Shown: piece by piece, positions 1 to 8,391 of the stretch
How the letters are laid out: every line of letters begins with the position of its first letter
Numbering within the stretch: position 1 is the first letter of the stretch
Assembly: GCA_945870455.1 (NCBI GenBank)
Contig: CAMBSL010000023.1
Span: 1-40,819, forward strand
Direction of reading: 5' to 3'
DNA from: Pirellula staleyi DSM 6068
GTDB taxonomy: Bacteria; Planctomycetota; Planctomycetia; Pirellulales; Pirellulaceae
Length of the DNA: 40,819 nt
Notes under the pieces: generated by a model
Database searches by the model: none
Seen by the model: only the letters and a program-made list of their open reading frames with translations
What the model was told of the DNA's origin: nothing
Made by a program: the position numbers and the translations under genes

Positions 1-608
1 CGCAATGAATGCGCCTGGTCGCTCACGTCGTCGAGAATGCTGCGGCCATCCTCAAGGCGTCGCATTTGGTCCTGAACCTCGTCGGCTCGGCCTTCAAGGA
101 ACAAACGGGCAAAGACTTTCGACGGCGAGTTATCGGCGGGAATAAGCGCTCCGGTGCGGGTCCAGGACAGGCCGCCTGAGCCTTCGCCGGACAAGGCGAG
201 GCTGGGGAATCGGGTCTGAGTGCCGATGTGATCGGCAGCGAACTGGTCTAGCGAGATTGCGTTGCGAAAGCCGGGTCTGCCTGCTCCTGGTACGCCCGTG
301 AGAAAGCTGGCCGAGGCTTGGTGAGCAAAGCTCGATCCCATGCCGGAATGGGCCAATCCCGAAATGACCGTCATGTCATCGCGGTAATCTTCAAGGAGCT
401 CGAGATAGGGCGATAGCTTGTAGTTCTTGCCCGTTTCTTGCGGAAAGAAGTTGTCGGGATGCAAACCGAGCGGTGCGCATATGCAGACCATGCGTCGCGG
501 AGGTTGGTCGACCGATAATCGCTTCGGTGAGGCGGCAAAGGTTTCGAGCCAGGGGAGTGCGAGCGTGATTCCCGTAGCATTAAGGAATGTGCGGCGTTGG
601 ATTTTCAT
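1..608 (-). CDS. DUF1552 family secreted protein (partial, 3' end outside window)
   Basis: Translating the minus strand from the ATG at 608 gives MKIQRRTFLNATG, a twin-arginine export signal, and the frame stays open to the window edge (about 202 residues; family members are usually about 400-450). The segment GSSFAHQASASFLTGVPGAG and the preceding VISGLAHSGMG are typical of DUF1552 proteins. The function is unknown. In planctomycetes these proteins are encoded directly after DUF1592-type cytochrome c proteins, and here only 6 nt separate this start from the stop of the upstream DUF1592 gene, so the two are very probably co-transcribed and exported together. The C-terminal half is not visible. 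The family call is from memory of the conserved motifs. Confidence 0.85.
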   Translation of the reverse strand, partial: MKIQRRTFLNATGITLALPWLETFAASPKRLSVDQPPRRMVCICAPLGLHPDNFFPQETGKNYKLSPYLELLEDYRDDMTVISGLAHSGMGSSFAHQASASFLTGVPGAGRPGFRNAISLDQFAADHIGTQTRFPSLALSGEGSGGLSWTRTGALIPADNSPSKVFARLFLEGRADEVQDQMRRLEDGRSILDDVSDQAHSL

Positions 609-614
609 GGTTTC

Positions 615-3098
615 CTACTTGGTTTGAAACATGGGGCTCTGCACGATCTCGTGAATCAACGAACGGAAGCCGTAGTTTATGTCGCGGACATTGTGAACGA
701 TGGTCTCGATCTGCACTTGATCTGCTTTGGTCGGGGCTGCGCCCGTGGAATAGGCAAGGAGCTTTTCCACCAGGGAGCGAGCTAGCTGATCTTTATCATC
801 GAGAATGAGCTTTTTGTACTCGTCAATGTTGGCAAAACGCCGGCCGTCGGGGAGTGCATCACTGGGGTCGACGGCTGGACCGGGACGGACTCGGCGACCT
901 TGGGAGTCTTTCTCTCCTCCGTTGGTGAGGGCACGGTAGTGATCGCGCCAGCCGCCGACGACATCGAAGCTCTCGAGCGCGAAACCGGGTGGATCGATTT
1001 TGCTATGGCAGGAGTTGCAACTGGCGACGTTGCGATGCTTTTCCAATTGATCGCGAATCGTGGTAGCGCCGCGAATATCGGGTTCGATGGCTTCAACATT
1101 TGCAGGCGGTTTCGGCGGCGGCGTTCCCAGGATGCGCTCTAGCACCCATGCGCCACGGAGGATGGGTGAGGTGGTGGTGCCGTTGGCGGTGACTTTGAGC
1201 ACGCTGCCCATCGTAAGCACTCCACCGCGATGACTTTCGGGTGGCAGTGTGATCTTGCGCATCTCCGTCCCTTCGATGCCTGGAATGCCGTAATGCTTGG
1301 CGAGGCGGGCGTTTACGAAGGTAAAGTCCGAGGCGACGAAGTTGGTGATAGAGAGGTCTTGCTTTACGACTTCATCAAAGAATAGCGATGTCTCTTTGAT
1401 CATTGCGGTCTTGAGGATGTCGTCATACTCGGGGTAAAGCGTACGGTCAGGCAAGGTGGCGTCGATGGCGCGAAGGCTGAGCCATTGACCAGTGAAGTTC
1501 TGGTTGAAGGCTTTGGCTTTCGGGTCGTTGAGTAGGCGCTCGACTTGCTGGCGCAGCACATCTGGATCGTGCAGCTTGTTCTCGGCGGCGAGTTGAAACA
1601 GCGACTCATCGGGCATCGAACTCCAGAGGAAGTAGGACAGCCGACTCGCTAGCGCGAAGTCGTCTAGCTTGGTCGGATGGGTCGTCTCTCGTAGGAAAAG
1701 GAAGTTCGGCGAGACAAGCACCGACTTGAGACCGACTCGCATGGCTTGCTCGAATGAGTAGCCTTGATCCAACCTCGATTTCACGCGAGCAAGAAATGGC
1801 TTGATGTCTTCATCCGTCACGGACCGCCGAAAAGCGCGGCGTGCGAACTCGCGAAGGATTCGATCGGCGTCGATCATTGGCTGGGATGAAACGACCTCCA
1901 GGCGATTTGGATCGCTGCCGGATGGGACCTTCGTTTGCTTCAGGTCGCCAAAGATTGCTTGGTGGCTCGGTGGTGGCCAGGACTCGAGCAGTGGCCCTTC
2001 GACATCCACCCATTGAATCACCAAGCCCGGTCCGGTGTACTTGTCGGCACCGACTTTCTCAACAGCTGGCGGCAGTGCGGGCAGGTTATCGGCGATGATG
2101 CGGATGCGGTTCTCCGGCTCAAGTTGTTCCGTAATCTCGATGACGGTCGGCTTGTCGGCGGGCACAGCGTAATAGTCGATCAGTCGCTCTTCGGTCACTT
2201 CTTTGAGTGTGCCTGCGGTAACGTGAAAGTTGACCGGCTTGCCCTCGCTTTGAAAGCCGTATCCCGATATACGAAAGCGATACTTGCCTCGGACATGGCT
2301 GCGGAAGTTCCACATCGTGACGCGAATGTTGGCCGACTCCCAGGAGGCGAATATTGCCACGCCATCGTCCACATGGCGATAGACGCTCCCCGTCGCTTTG
2401 ACCGAGCGTTCTTCTTTCATGTCGAAACGCTTATTGAGTTGCCATGGTTTCGGCTCATTCGCAATGGCCTCATCCAGCACTAGGTCCGCCGCATCCAGGT
2501 AACTGCGCACAAGGAAGGACGAGGTGTGCAGCAATTCAGCGTTGTTATCGAAGCCGCTGGTCGAGGTGTCGGGGGGCAACAGGTCTGACAAATCAACCTC
2601 CACGCCGAGTAGATCTCGCATCGTGTTTGCATACTCCGCGCGATTGAGCCGACGCATCACCACACGTCCCTCTTCCGAACGCCGCGCGACCTCCGCTGCA
2701 TCCGCACGCGCGGTTATCCATTCGACCGCCTCTTTCACTACCGGTTCCGGCGGACGTGGTTCCTCCATGGGCGGCATGTTGCCCGAGTTGAGCTGTTCCA
2801 GCAATGCCGACCACTTCTCACGATTCTTCCGATCGACGAAGTCCGGAGTTAGGTTTTCGATGTTGAACTCGCCGTTGGGATGTGTCCCCGAATGGCATTT
2901 CTGACAGTGCTGGGTTAAGAGCATCTGAGTGGAGGCCATCGATGATTTGTCTTCGGCGATGGATGACTGGGCTTGCACGGGGCAATTGCCTAGACCAGCG
3001 ATAGCGAGCCCCAAGTTCCACAGTCCAAGCCTGGTCATGCGACTCATGCGACAATGTCGGTTCTTCAATAGGAGCGGATGGGTCAAGTGCTGAGACAT
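615..3098 (-). CDS. DUF1592/DUF1588/DUF1585 planctomycete cytochrome c-type protein
   Basis: A large secreted protein with a haem-binding CXXCH motif near the N-terminus (CQKCH, residues 72-76 of the 834-aa ORF) in the planctomycete cytochrome c context. The DUF1587 (RLNRAEYANTMRDLLGVE), DUF1595, DUF1592 and DUF1588 regions follow. A second CXXCH (CNSCHSKIDPPGFALE) lies in DUF1588, and the C-terminal DUF1585 ends in FRSLIHEIVQSPMF. These proteins are thought to be periplasmic redox or polymer-degradation factors, but no reaction is established. The ORF track start at 3119 is a TTG. ATG options are 3098, 3047 and 3038; the last two place MSRMTRLGLWNLGLAIAGLG as a clean signal peptide, so the true start may be 3047. 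It forms an operon with the DUF1552 gene (6-nt gap). Confidence 0.88.
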   Translation of the reverse strand: MSQHLTHPLLLKNRHCRMSRMTRLGLWNLGLAIAGLGNCPVQAQSSIAEDKSSMASTQMLLTQHCQKCHSGTHPNGEFNIENLTPDFVDRKNREKWSALLEQLNSGNMPPMEEPRPPEPVVKEAVEWITARADAAEVARRSEEGRVVMRRLNRAEYANTMRDLLGVEVDLSDLLPPDTSTSGFDNNAELLHTSSFLVRSYLDAADLVLDEAIANEPKPWQLNKRFDMKEERSVKATGSVYRHVDDGVAIFASWESANIRVTMWNFRSHVRGKYRFRISGYGFQSEGKPVNFHVTAGTLKEVTEERLIDYYAVPADKPTVIEITEQLEPENRIRIIADNLPALPPAVEKVGADKYTGPGLVIQWVDVEGPLLESWPPPSHQAIFGDLKQTKVPSGSDPNRLEVVSSQPMIDADRILREFARRAFRRSVTDEDIKPFLARVKSRLDQGYSFEQAMRVGLKSVLVSPNFLFLRETTHPTKLDDFALASRLSYFLWSSMPDESLFQLAAENKLHDPDVLRQQVERLLNDPKAKAFNQNFTGQWLSLRAIDATLPDRTLYPEYDDILKTAMIKETSLFFDEVVKQDLSITNFVASDFTFVNARLAKHYGIPGIEGTEMRKITLPPESHRGGVLTMGSVLKVTANGTTTSPILRGAWVLERILGTPPPKPPANVEAIEPDIRGATTIRDQLEKHRNVASCNSCHSKIDPPGFALESFDVVGGWRDHYRALTNGGEKDSQGRRVRPGPAVDPSDALPDGRRFANIDEYKKLILDDKDQLARSLVEKLLAYSTGAAPTKADQVQIETIVHNVRDINYGFRSLIHEIVQSPMFQTK

Positions 3099-3223
3099 TT
3101 GCCTGTGGTCATGTTGCAAAATCGAAAAAGGCTTAGTGGACTCATGTTAGGTGGTTTCACGTGCAATAGCAAGAAGTCATCATTGCACCCATTGCACCCA
3201 TTCCGCAACGTAAAACTCTCCGC

Positions 3224-4021
3224 TCAAAGCATGCGTTTGCCGGCATCAACCATGTACATTGTTTTGCAACCCGGGCATAGCAAGTACCATTCGTAGTAGT
3301 AGGATTGACCTGACTTGGGTGCCTTTGGCTTCGTCGACTTCCTGACGATGGGAGTACCGCATTTGCGACACGGTTCGCCAGCATCCTGGTGCGTGATGTC
3401 ACTTGCCGGCAGTTTTGTTTTTTGTGCAGTGGCGCTCTCCGATTCGGTCTGAATTTTTCTGGGCATTTCTGATTCAACTAGCGAAGCGGTCGGTTCGCCA
3501 ATTTCCTTGAGGTAGCCCGTGTCGTGCGGTGAGTCGTAGGCTTGCGCAGCGGCCACTGCCAGCACATCGCATCGTTCATTTTCGGGCACACCCGTATGCC
3601 CTCGAACCCACTTGAATCGGACTTCGTGCTTGGCGTAGATAGCGAGGAAACGAGCCCAGAGGTCTGCGTTCTTGGCTTTGTCCGTCTTGGTCCTATACCA
3701 GTTATTCTTGCTCCATTTCAAAACCGATCCCCGTTCGACCGAGTCAACCACATACTTCGAATCGCTGTAAAGGGTCACCCTGCATCGCTTGGTAAGAGAC
3801 TCTAGGCCAACGATGACCGCCAGCAATTCCATTCGATTGTTCGTCGTGCGACGAAAGCCACCGGAGAGCTCCTTGCGGTGTTTTCCTGATAAGAGTACGA
3901 CTCCATATCCGCCAGGACCTGGATTGGGTTCGGCTGCACCATCGGTGTAGATGATCACATGTCCAATGGCACTCTGAGGAGTTGGATGAGGCGTATCGTC
4001 TGCCATGTCCATGAGATCCAA
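3224..4021 (-). CDS. rnhA: Ribonuclease HI with C-terminal zinc-ribbon extension
   Basis: Cleaves the RNA strand of RNA-DNA hybrids. All five residues of the RNase HI active site can be placed: Asp in IIYTDGAAEPNPGPGG, Glu in NRMELLAVI, Asp in LYSDSKYVV, His in WVRGHTGVPENERCD and the Asp of NERCD. The catalytic domain covers roughly residues 20-175. A linker and a C-terminal segment of about 50 residues with two CxxC pairs follow (CRKCG ... CPGCK), which looks like a zinc ribbon. At 265 aa the protein is far longer than the usual 150-160. The substrate-positioning basic handle region is recognisable (WSKNNWYRTKTDKAKN). It is monocistronic as far as can be seen; an inverted-repeat element lies just upstream (4063-4208). 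Confidence 0.9.
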   Translation of the reverse strand: MDLMDMADDTPHPTPQSAIGHVIIYTDGAAEPNPGPGGYGVVLLSGKHRKELSGGFRRTTNNRMELLAVIVGLESLTKRCRVTLYSDSKYVVDSVERGSVLKWSKNNWYRTKTDKAKNADLWARFLAIYAKHEVRFKWVRGHTGVPENERCDVLAVAAAQAYDSPHDTGYLKEIGEPTASLVESEMPRKIQTESESATAQKTKLPASDITHQDAGEPCRKCGTPIVRKSTKPKAPKSGQSYYYEWYLLCPGCKTMYMVDAGKRML

Positions 4022-4062
4022 AATTACTAGGAATGAATGAATACTGGGATACGGTTATCTGC

Positions 4063-4208
4063 TAAGCATATCGGTACGAGTCTTCGCGTGAAACAAACTG
4101 ATAGCCGACGGGCGATAGCCCCGGTTCTCGACGAATGTCGAGCAATTGTAAAACCGGGGCTATCGCCCAACGGCTAATTGGGTTGAAAAACATATACTGA
4201 TGCGCTTA
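4063..4208 (-). repeat. MITE-like element, copy 1 (complete, inverted orientation)
   Basis: A 146-bp element with near-perfect terminal inverted repeats, TAAGCATATC at the left and GATGCGCTTA at the right. The interior is a long palindrome (GGGCGATAGCCCCGG ... CCGGGGCTATCGCCC). It is the reverse complement of copies 2-4. The flanks carry the 5-bp direct repeat TCTGC (4058-4062 and 4209-4213), extended to TTATCTGC if the terminal TTA is included, which is compatible with a target-site duplication. No ORF is inside, so any mobility would depend on a transposase elsewhere. Confidence 0.8.
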
Positions 4209-4264
4209 TCTGCGATGACAAGCCTACGTTATCGCCTAAGCTGTCCTATACGATCGGTGTAAAA

Positions 4265-5659
4265 TTAGGGTTTTGGCGCGTAGTAATCAATCATTCGCTC
4301 AATTCCCTGGTTGCACGCAACGCAGAATCCTCTTGAATCCGAACTGCCCATCGAGCACTTTTTCTCGGCGCGATACATGCCTTTTGCAACGTAGCCGCCA
4401 CCCTCGAATGCGCCCACAATCCGTTCGTTGGGGCTTGTCTTGCTCGACAATGTTGGCAATGTTGGCAGTGAAACATTTTGGGTCAGGAATGCCTTCCACT
4501 TAATTTTGTCCGGATTAAGTTCCCGCGTGATGTTTGGCTCGACGGGCTCAATACCCTCTGGATACATGTCGTTGTACGATACGTTGCCAATATACTCGTC
4601 CGCTAGATAGGATAGTCCATGCCCTAGTTCATGCACGAAAACGGAAGGACTCGACGGATGGCCCGTGCTGCTGACACAATAGTCCAGGCAGATACTTCCG
4701 CCGCCGTACCTCTTGGTATTTACCAAAACGACGATCGTATCGTACGGGACTCGTGCAGCCATCTGATGCATTCGATGGTTGTCCTCAAGCAGCAAATAGC
4801 GATCGATGTCGAGCGTGTTGAACGAGGAATTCAGAACCGTGTTTCGGAAAACACCTTGCCGAGGTTCATCGGTTCCGGATTCTTCCGAAGGCCGAAAAAC
4901 CCCAGAGACGTTGAATCGATCTTTGGCTGACTGATAGGGCTCAACGGAAAACAAGTAATCAGTCATGCGCTTCACATCCGACTGAAACTGATCTTGCTCA
5001 GCCGCCATATATCCCTCGGACAAAAAGACTAAATCGACGCGATCATGTGGATGCCCGGTCATTTGAATCTCAAAGATCTTATCGGTTTCTCCGGTCGATT
5101 CGCGTCGAACGCGAGTCCCCTTGGGATCGATCGTCTCGGTAAAAACCGTGACCCAGGAATTGTCACCGAGCCGATGATCGATGTTCAGCTTGACCGGCTG
5201 CTTGGGCACCGGAATGCGAATCGTCGTTTCGAACGTTTTCTTCGTCCCAAGCTGGGCTGGTTGGGTCGTCGCATACTCTGCAAAGAAAGTGTCGAAGCCT
5301 TTCGAATAGATCAATCGATCGGTCATCGGATCAAAGACTTTGACCGAGTATTTGCCGTATGCAAACGGAGTAATCAGATTCTTTGGACTCTCCGGCCAAA
5401 TCGGTTCTTCGGCTAGGCTGTGGATAGTGGTTGTCAACTCCCGAGCGTCACCGCACTGGTACAGCTCAAGCCTCAAGGCCTTATCGAAAAAGAACTCATC
5501 CAAGGAAACGCTCGCTGTGTCGACGGATGCACCAAGCGGTGTGGCTGTCGATGCGGCCGGCGGTTGCCCACAGGCCAATTCAGACGGTGCGAGGGCCAAG
5601 CAAAGGCAAGTCATAAACCCAAAAATGCCGTTTCGCACGTGTGCTCTCTCGAAATTCAT
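4265..5659 (-). CDS. Secreted M64 family (IgA peptidase-like) zinc metallopeptidase
   Basis: A 464-aa protein with an N-terminal signal peptide (about residues 10-32, FGFMTCLCLALAPSELACG). The zinc-peptidase signature HELGHGLSYLADEY is at residues 343-356 and matches the extended HExxHxxxxxxDEY motif of family M64. The preceding FLSEGYMAAEQDQFQSDVKR and the downstream KCSMGSS...FCVAC segment are also typical of the family. The N-terminal roughly 200 residues form a beta-rich domain common to planctomycete and Bacteroidetes members. It is likely secreted or periplasmic; the substrate is unknown. The ATG at 5659 is followed by a good signal sequence. The gene is divergent from kup. Confidence 0.88.
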   Translation of the reverse strand: MNFERAHVRNGIFGFMTCLCLALAPSELACGQPPAASTATPLGASVDTASVSLDEFFFDKALRLELYQCGDARELTTTIHSLAEEPIWPESPKNLITPFAYGKYSVKVFDPMTDRLIYSKGFDTFFAEYATTQPAQLGTKKTFETTIRIPVPKQPVKLNIDHRLGDNSWVTVFTETIDPKGTRVRRESTGETDKIFEIQMTGHPHDRVDLVFLSEGYMAAEQDQFQSDVKRMTDYLFSVEPYQSAKDRFNVSGVFRPSEESGTDEPRQGVFRNTVLNSSFNTLDIDRYLLLEDNHRMHQMAARVPYDTIVVLVNTKRYGGGSICLDYCVSSTGHPSSPSVFVHELGHGLSYLADEYIGNVSYNDMYPEGIEPVEPNITRELNPDKIKWKAFLTQNVSLPTLPTLSSKTSPNERIVGAFEGGGYVAKGMYRAEKKCSMGSSDSRGFCVACNQGIERMIDYYAPKP

Positions 5660-5740
5660 TTTTTTCCAATTTGATTGAAAGTTGTGAAAATATGGCGTCT
5701 CGCGGCATAAAACGATTCAAAACCCTACCTTAACCAAAAA

Positions 5741-5761
5741 CCCCACACCCCTCTAGTGGGG
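5741..5761. other. GC-rich stem-loop in the kup 5' region
   Basis: CCCCAC (5741-5746) pairs with GTGGGG (5756-5761) across a 9-nt loop, about 90-100 nt upstream of the probable kup start and in the gap shared with the divergent peptidase gene. It could be a transcript-leader hairpin. No conserved riboswitch core (for example c-di-AMP/ydaO, often linked to K+ transport) was recognised. Confidence 0.35.
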
Positions 5762-5848
5762 TGCGCTATTGCGTTTATTGCTAAGGAGTCAATGATGATC
5801 CCATAGCGTAACGCTTTGTACATCGTACCTTCGTGGAAAAATTGCATC

Positions 5849-8239
5849 GTGAGCGAATCGGACGTTAGTCCTGGATCTATTGGGAGCGCTTCCCTATCAC
5901 CTACCACAACCCAACAAAATGAATCAAAAAAAGCTTCGGTAGATCAAACGCCGGATGGGATGGCCGAATCGGCACAGCTATCTGAATCGGCACAGCAATC
6001 TGAATCGCACGGTCATTCGGACTCGCACGGTCATTCGGACTCGCACGGTTCGGGAATGTTCACCAAGATCCGCGAAGCCTCAGGAACGGTTTACGGAGAC
6101 ATTGGTACATCGGTTCTGTATACCGTGATGGAGTTGACTCGCGAGACGATCAAACTCAAAAACCATGGCCTTCCCACCGAAACATTGGACAAAATCCTCA
6201 GGGAGGGCGGACCGAATTTGGTCACTGCCAATGAAGCACTTGGCAGTTTGAGCTTGATCTTTTGGGCTTTAGTCTTCCTAACCGTCAAGTACGACCTGCT
6301 CATTATGCGCGCCGACAATCGTGGCGAGGGCGGCGACTTTGCACTTTGGGGGCTGCTGAAAGGTTACTCCGGAAAGATCTTCGGTCTGGGATTTCTCGGT
6401 TTCCTTGTCGTGTCCGCTGCGGGCTTGCTTGCCGCCGACGGTATCATCACGCCCGCCATCAGCATGTTGGGTGCTTACGAACCGCTCGGTGAACAATGGG
6501 CCATCATTGCGACTCTGGTCAGTCTGTTTATTTTGTTTAAGCCGCAGTGGCGAGGGACCAGCAAAATAGGCGGCATGTTTGGCTGGTTCATGTTGCTGGT
6601 TTGGTTCCCTTGGATCGCGATCAAGGGTTTGCCATGGGTTATCCGCAGTCCGGAAGTCTTCCTCGCTGTCAATCCAGCTTATGCGTATCGGTTCATTTTT
6701 AGTTTTCCAACGCTTGGAATGATGGCAATTTTTGGAGTGGTTGTCTTGGCCATCACGGGTGGAGAAGCCAAGTATGCTGACATCGGTCACTTCATGCGAC
6801 GAACAAGCAAGCGATGCAGTGAGGGTATGAGCGTCGACCCTAGTGATTCGGGGCGACGCCCTGTCATGATTGCTTGGTACTCGATCGTCATGCCCTGTTT
6901 GCTCGTCAATTACGCAGGCCAAGTCGGATATCTGATAGCAGAGGGCGTCCCAGAAAGAGCCAATACGTTCTTTGCGTTGACGCCAAAAATTCCGGGCCAA
7001 CCAACGCTGAACTACATGATCTACGCCGCCGACGTGTGCATCGCGGCTCTGGCAGCCTTCATCGCTTCGCAAGCTTTAATCACAGGCATGTTTTCGATCG
7101 TGAAACAGGCGATTGCACTTGGGTTTGCACCACGACAATTAGTCCGATACACCAGCCATGAAGCAGAAGGGCAAGTCTACATTCCATCGGTGAACTGGGC
7201 GCTGTTCGTCGGTTGCGTCATCGCGACGATCAGCTTCCGAACAGCAGGTAATTTGGCTTCCGCCTACGGCATCGCGGTCACCGGCACCATGGGTATTACG
7301 ACGCTGATATTTGGCTACGTCGCGTTTTATCGTTGGAACTGGCGATTATGGCAAGTCCTTGCCATCTGCGTGCCGATCATGTGCGTCGATATGATGTTCT
7401 TCGTTAGCAACCTGACAAAAATCGCAAGTGGAGGGTACTTCCCAATCTCGATCGCTTCGGTCCTCGTCTTGATCATGTTGACGTGGCAATGGGGGCGATC
7501 GCAAATGGCCAAGGCGTTTTATGACTTTGGATTTCGTGAAGGCAAGAAGATCGACTGGCTCGTCATGTTGCGAGATAAAGTGGACGAGATTCAATACGCC
7601 ATCGATGAGAATTTGCCCTTAGCCAGAACGCTGATCCAAGGCCGTCGTCGATTGGTCGAGAGCGATCGAGCAGCGGTCTTTTTATGTTCGCAGCCCATTC
7701 GAACATTGGACGACTACACACCCGTTACGCTACGCGTTTTTCTCAAAAAATATGGCGTATTGCCTTCGCACGTAACTCTCTTTCACATCAACCAAATCTC
7801 CACCGCCACCTACGATGACGAGAGACGGTACGAAGTCATCAAGCTTGGGAACGACATTTATGCGGTCAATGTGACCTATGGCTATATGGAACAAACCGAT
7901 ATCCGAGGCGCGCTCAAAGATCTGCAACGAAGTGGAAAAATGCAGATCGCAGCCGAGCGGTGGATTGTCGAGGTAGGTGAGGAAGAGATTATTAGCCAAC
8001 CCGACCTGCCATTTTTCCAAGCGGTTCGCATTGAGCTGCTTCGGTGGGTGCTTCGTCTCTCAGCACCCGCTCACAAGTACTATGGTTTGACCTACGACGC
8101 CGGCGTTTCCAAAGAACTGATCCCAGTCGTTTTTGGAAAGAACGGTGTCCGAATCCGATTGCCTGAACTTGAGATCGTGTCGGAGGATGCCAAGAAAAGC
8201 AACAAGAATCAAGACGGGGAGCCAGCGATCGCGTCTTAA
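5849..8239 (+). CDS. kup: Kup/HAK-type potassium uptake transporter with His/Ser-rich repeated N-terminus
   Basis: A K+/H+ symporter of the KUP family, inner membrane. Diagnostic segments are YGDIGTSVLYT (residues 82-92 from the GTG start), IMRADNRGEGGDFAL, ADGIITPAISML and ITGGEAKYADIGHF, within about twelve hydrophobic helices. A soluble C-terminal domain of more than 200 residues follows. The first 80 residues are low-complexity and include 18-bp tandem repeats encoding ESAQLS and HGHSDS units. At about 797 aa it is longer than E. coli Kup (622). The track start at 5816 is a TTG without a Shine-Dalgarno; GTG at 5849 (MSESDVSPG) is preferred but not proven. An AAGGAG-preceded ATG at 5792 is in the same frame but stops at TAG 5804. 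The stop codon is the terminal TAA of a MITE-like element. Confidence 0.88.
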   Translation: MSESDVSPGSIGSASLSPTTTQQNESKKASVDQTPDGMAESAQLSESAQQSESHGHSDSHGHSDSHGSGMFTKIREASGTVYGDIGTSVLYTVMELTRETIKLKNHGLPTETLDKILREGGPNLVTANEALGSLSLIFWALVFLTVKYDLLIMRADNRGEGGDFALWGLLKGYSGKIFGLGFLGFLVVSAAGLLAADGIITPAISMLGAYEPLGEQWAIIATLVSLFILFKPQWRGTSKIGGMFGWFMLLVWFPWIAIKGLPWVIRSPEVFLAVNPAYAYRFIFSFPTLGMMAIFGVVVLAITGGEAKYADIGHFMRRTSKRCSEGMSVDPSDSGRRPVMIAWYSIVMPCLLVNYAGQVGYLIAEGVPERANTFFALTPKIPGQPTLNYMIYAADVCIAALAAFIASQALITGMFSIVKQAIALGFAPRQLVRYTSHEAEGQVYIPSVNWALFVGCVIATISFRTAGNLASAYGIAVTGTMGITTLIFGYVAFYRWNWRLWQVLAICVPIMCVDMMFFVSNLTKIASGGYFPISIASVLVLIMLTWQWGRSQMAKAFYDFGFREGKKIDWLVMLRDKVDEIQYAIDENLPLARTLIQGRRRLVESDRAAVFLCSQPIRTLDDYTPVTLRVFLKKYGVLPSHVTLFHINQISTATYDDERRYEVIKLGNDIYAVNVTYGYMEQTDIRGALKDLQRSGKMQIAAERWIVEVGEEEIISQPDLPFFQAVRIELLRWVLRLSAPAHKYYGLTYDAGVSKELIPVVFGKNGVRIRLPELEIVSEDAKKSNKNQDGEPAIAS
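5966..6054 (+). repeat. Two sets of 18-bp in-frame tandem repeats inside kup
   Basis: Two units of GAATCGGCACAGCWATCT (5966-6001) are followed by two units of CACGGTCATTCGGACTCG (6008-6043) plus a partial third. They encode ESAQLS/ESAQQS and HGHSDSHGHSDSHG. Such units can change copy number by slippage, altering the length of a His-rich cytoplasmic tail. Confidence 0.85.
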
Positions 8240-8382
8240 ACACATCCGCAACTGTTTTTCAACCCAATTAGCCGTTGGGCGATAGCCCCGGTTTTCCAAT
8301 TGCTCGACATTCGTCGAGAACCGGGGCTATCGCCCTTCGGCTATCAGTTTGTTTCACTCGAAGACTCATACCGATGTGCTTA
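8237..8382 (+). repeat. MITE-like element, copy 2 (complete)
   Basis: A 146-bp element starting TAAACACATC and ending GATGTGCTTA, with the internal palindrome GCCGTTGGGCGATAGCCCC / CGGGGCTATCGCCC. It fills the gap between the convergent kup and SDR genes. Its first three bases are the kup stop codon. The palindrome could act as a bidirectional terminator. No target-site duplication is obvious (CGTCT left, GTACA right). Confidence 0.8.
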
Positions 8383-8391
8383 GTACACATC

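Noticed and set aside
1935-2483. 182-aa plus-strand ORF
   Set aside because: Lies entirely antisense to the DUF1592 gene, whose protein motifs are clear; a shadow frame.
4063-4208. CRISPR-like repeat array from the recurrent palindromes
   Set aside because: The copies are kilobases apart, longer than CRISPR repeats, have terminal inverted repeats and no spacers or cas genes.
5660-5848. Riboswitch upstream of kup
   Set aside because: A small hairpin is present, but no conserved c-di-AMP or other riboswitch core could be recognised.
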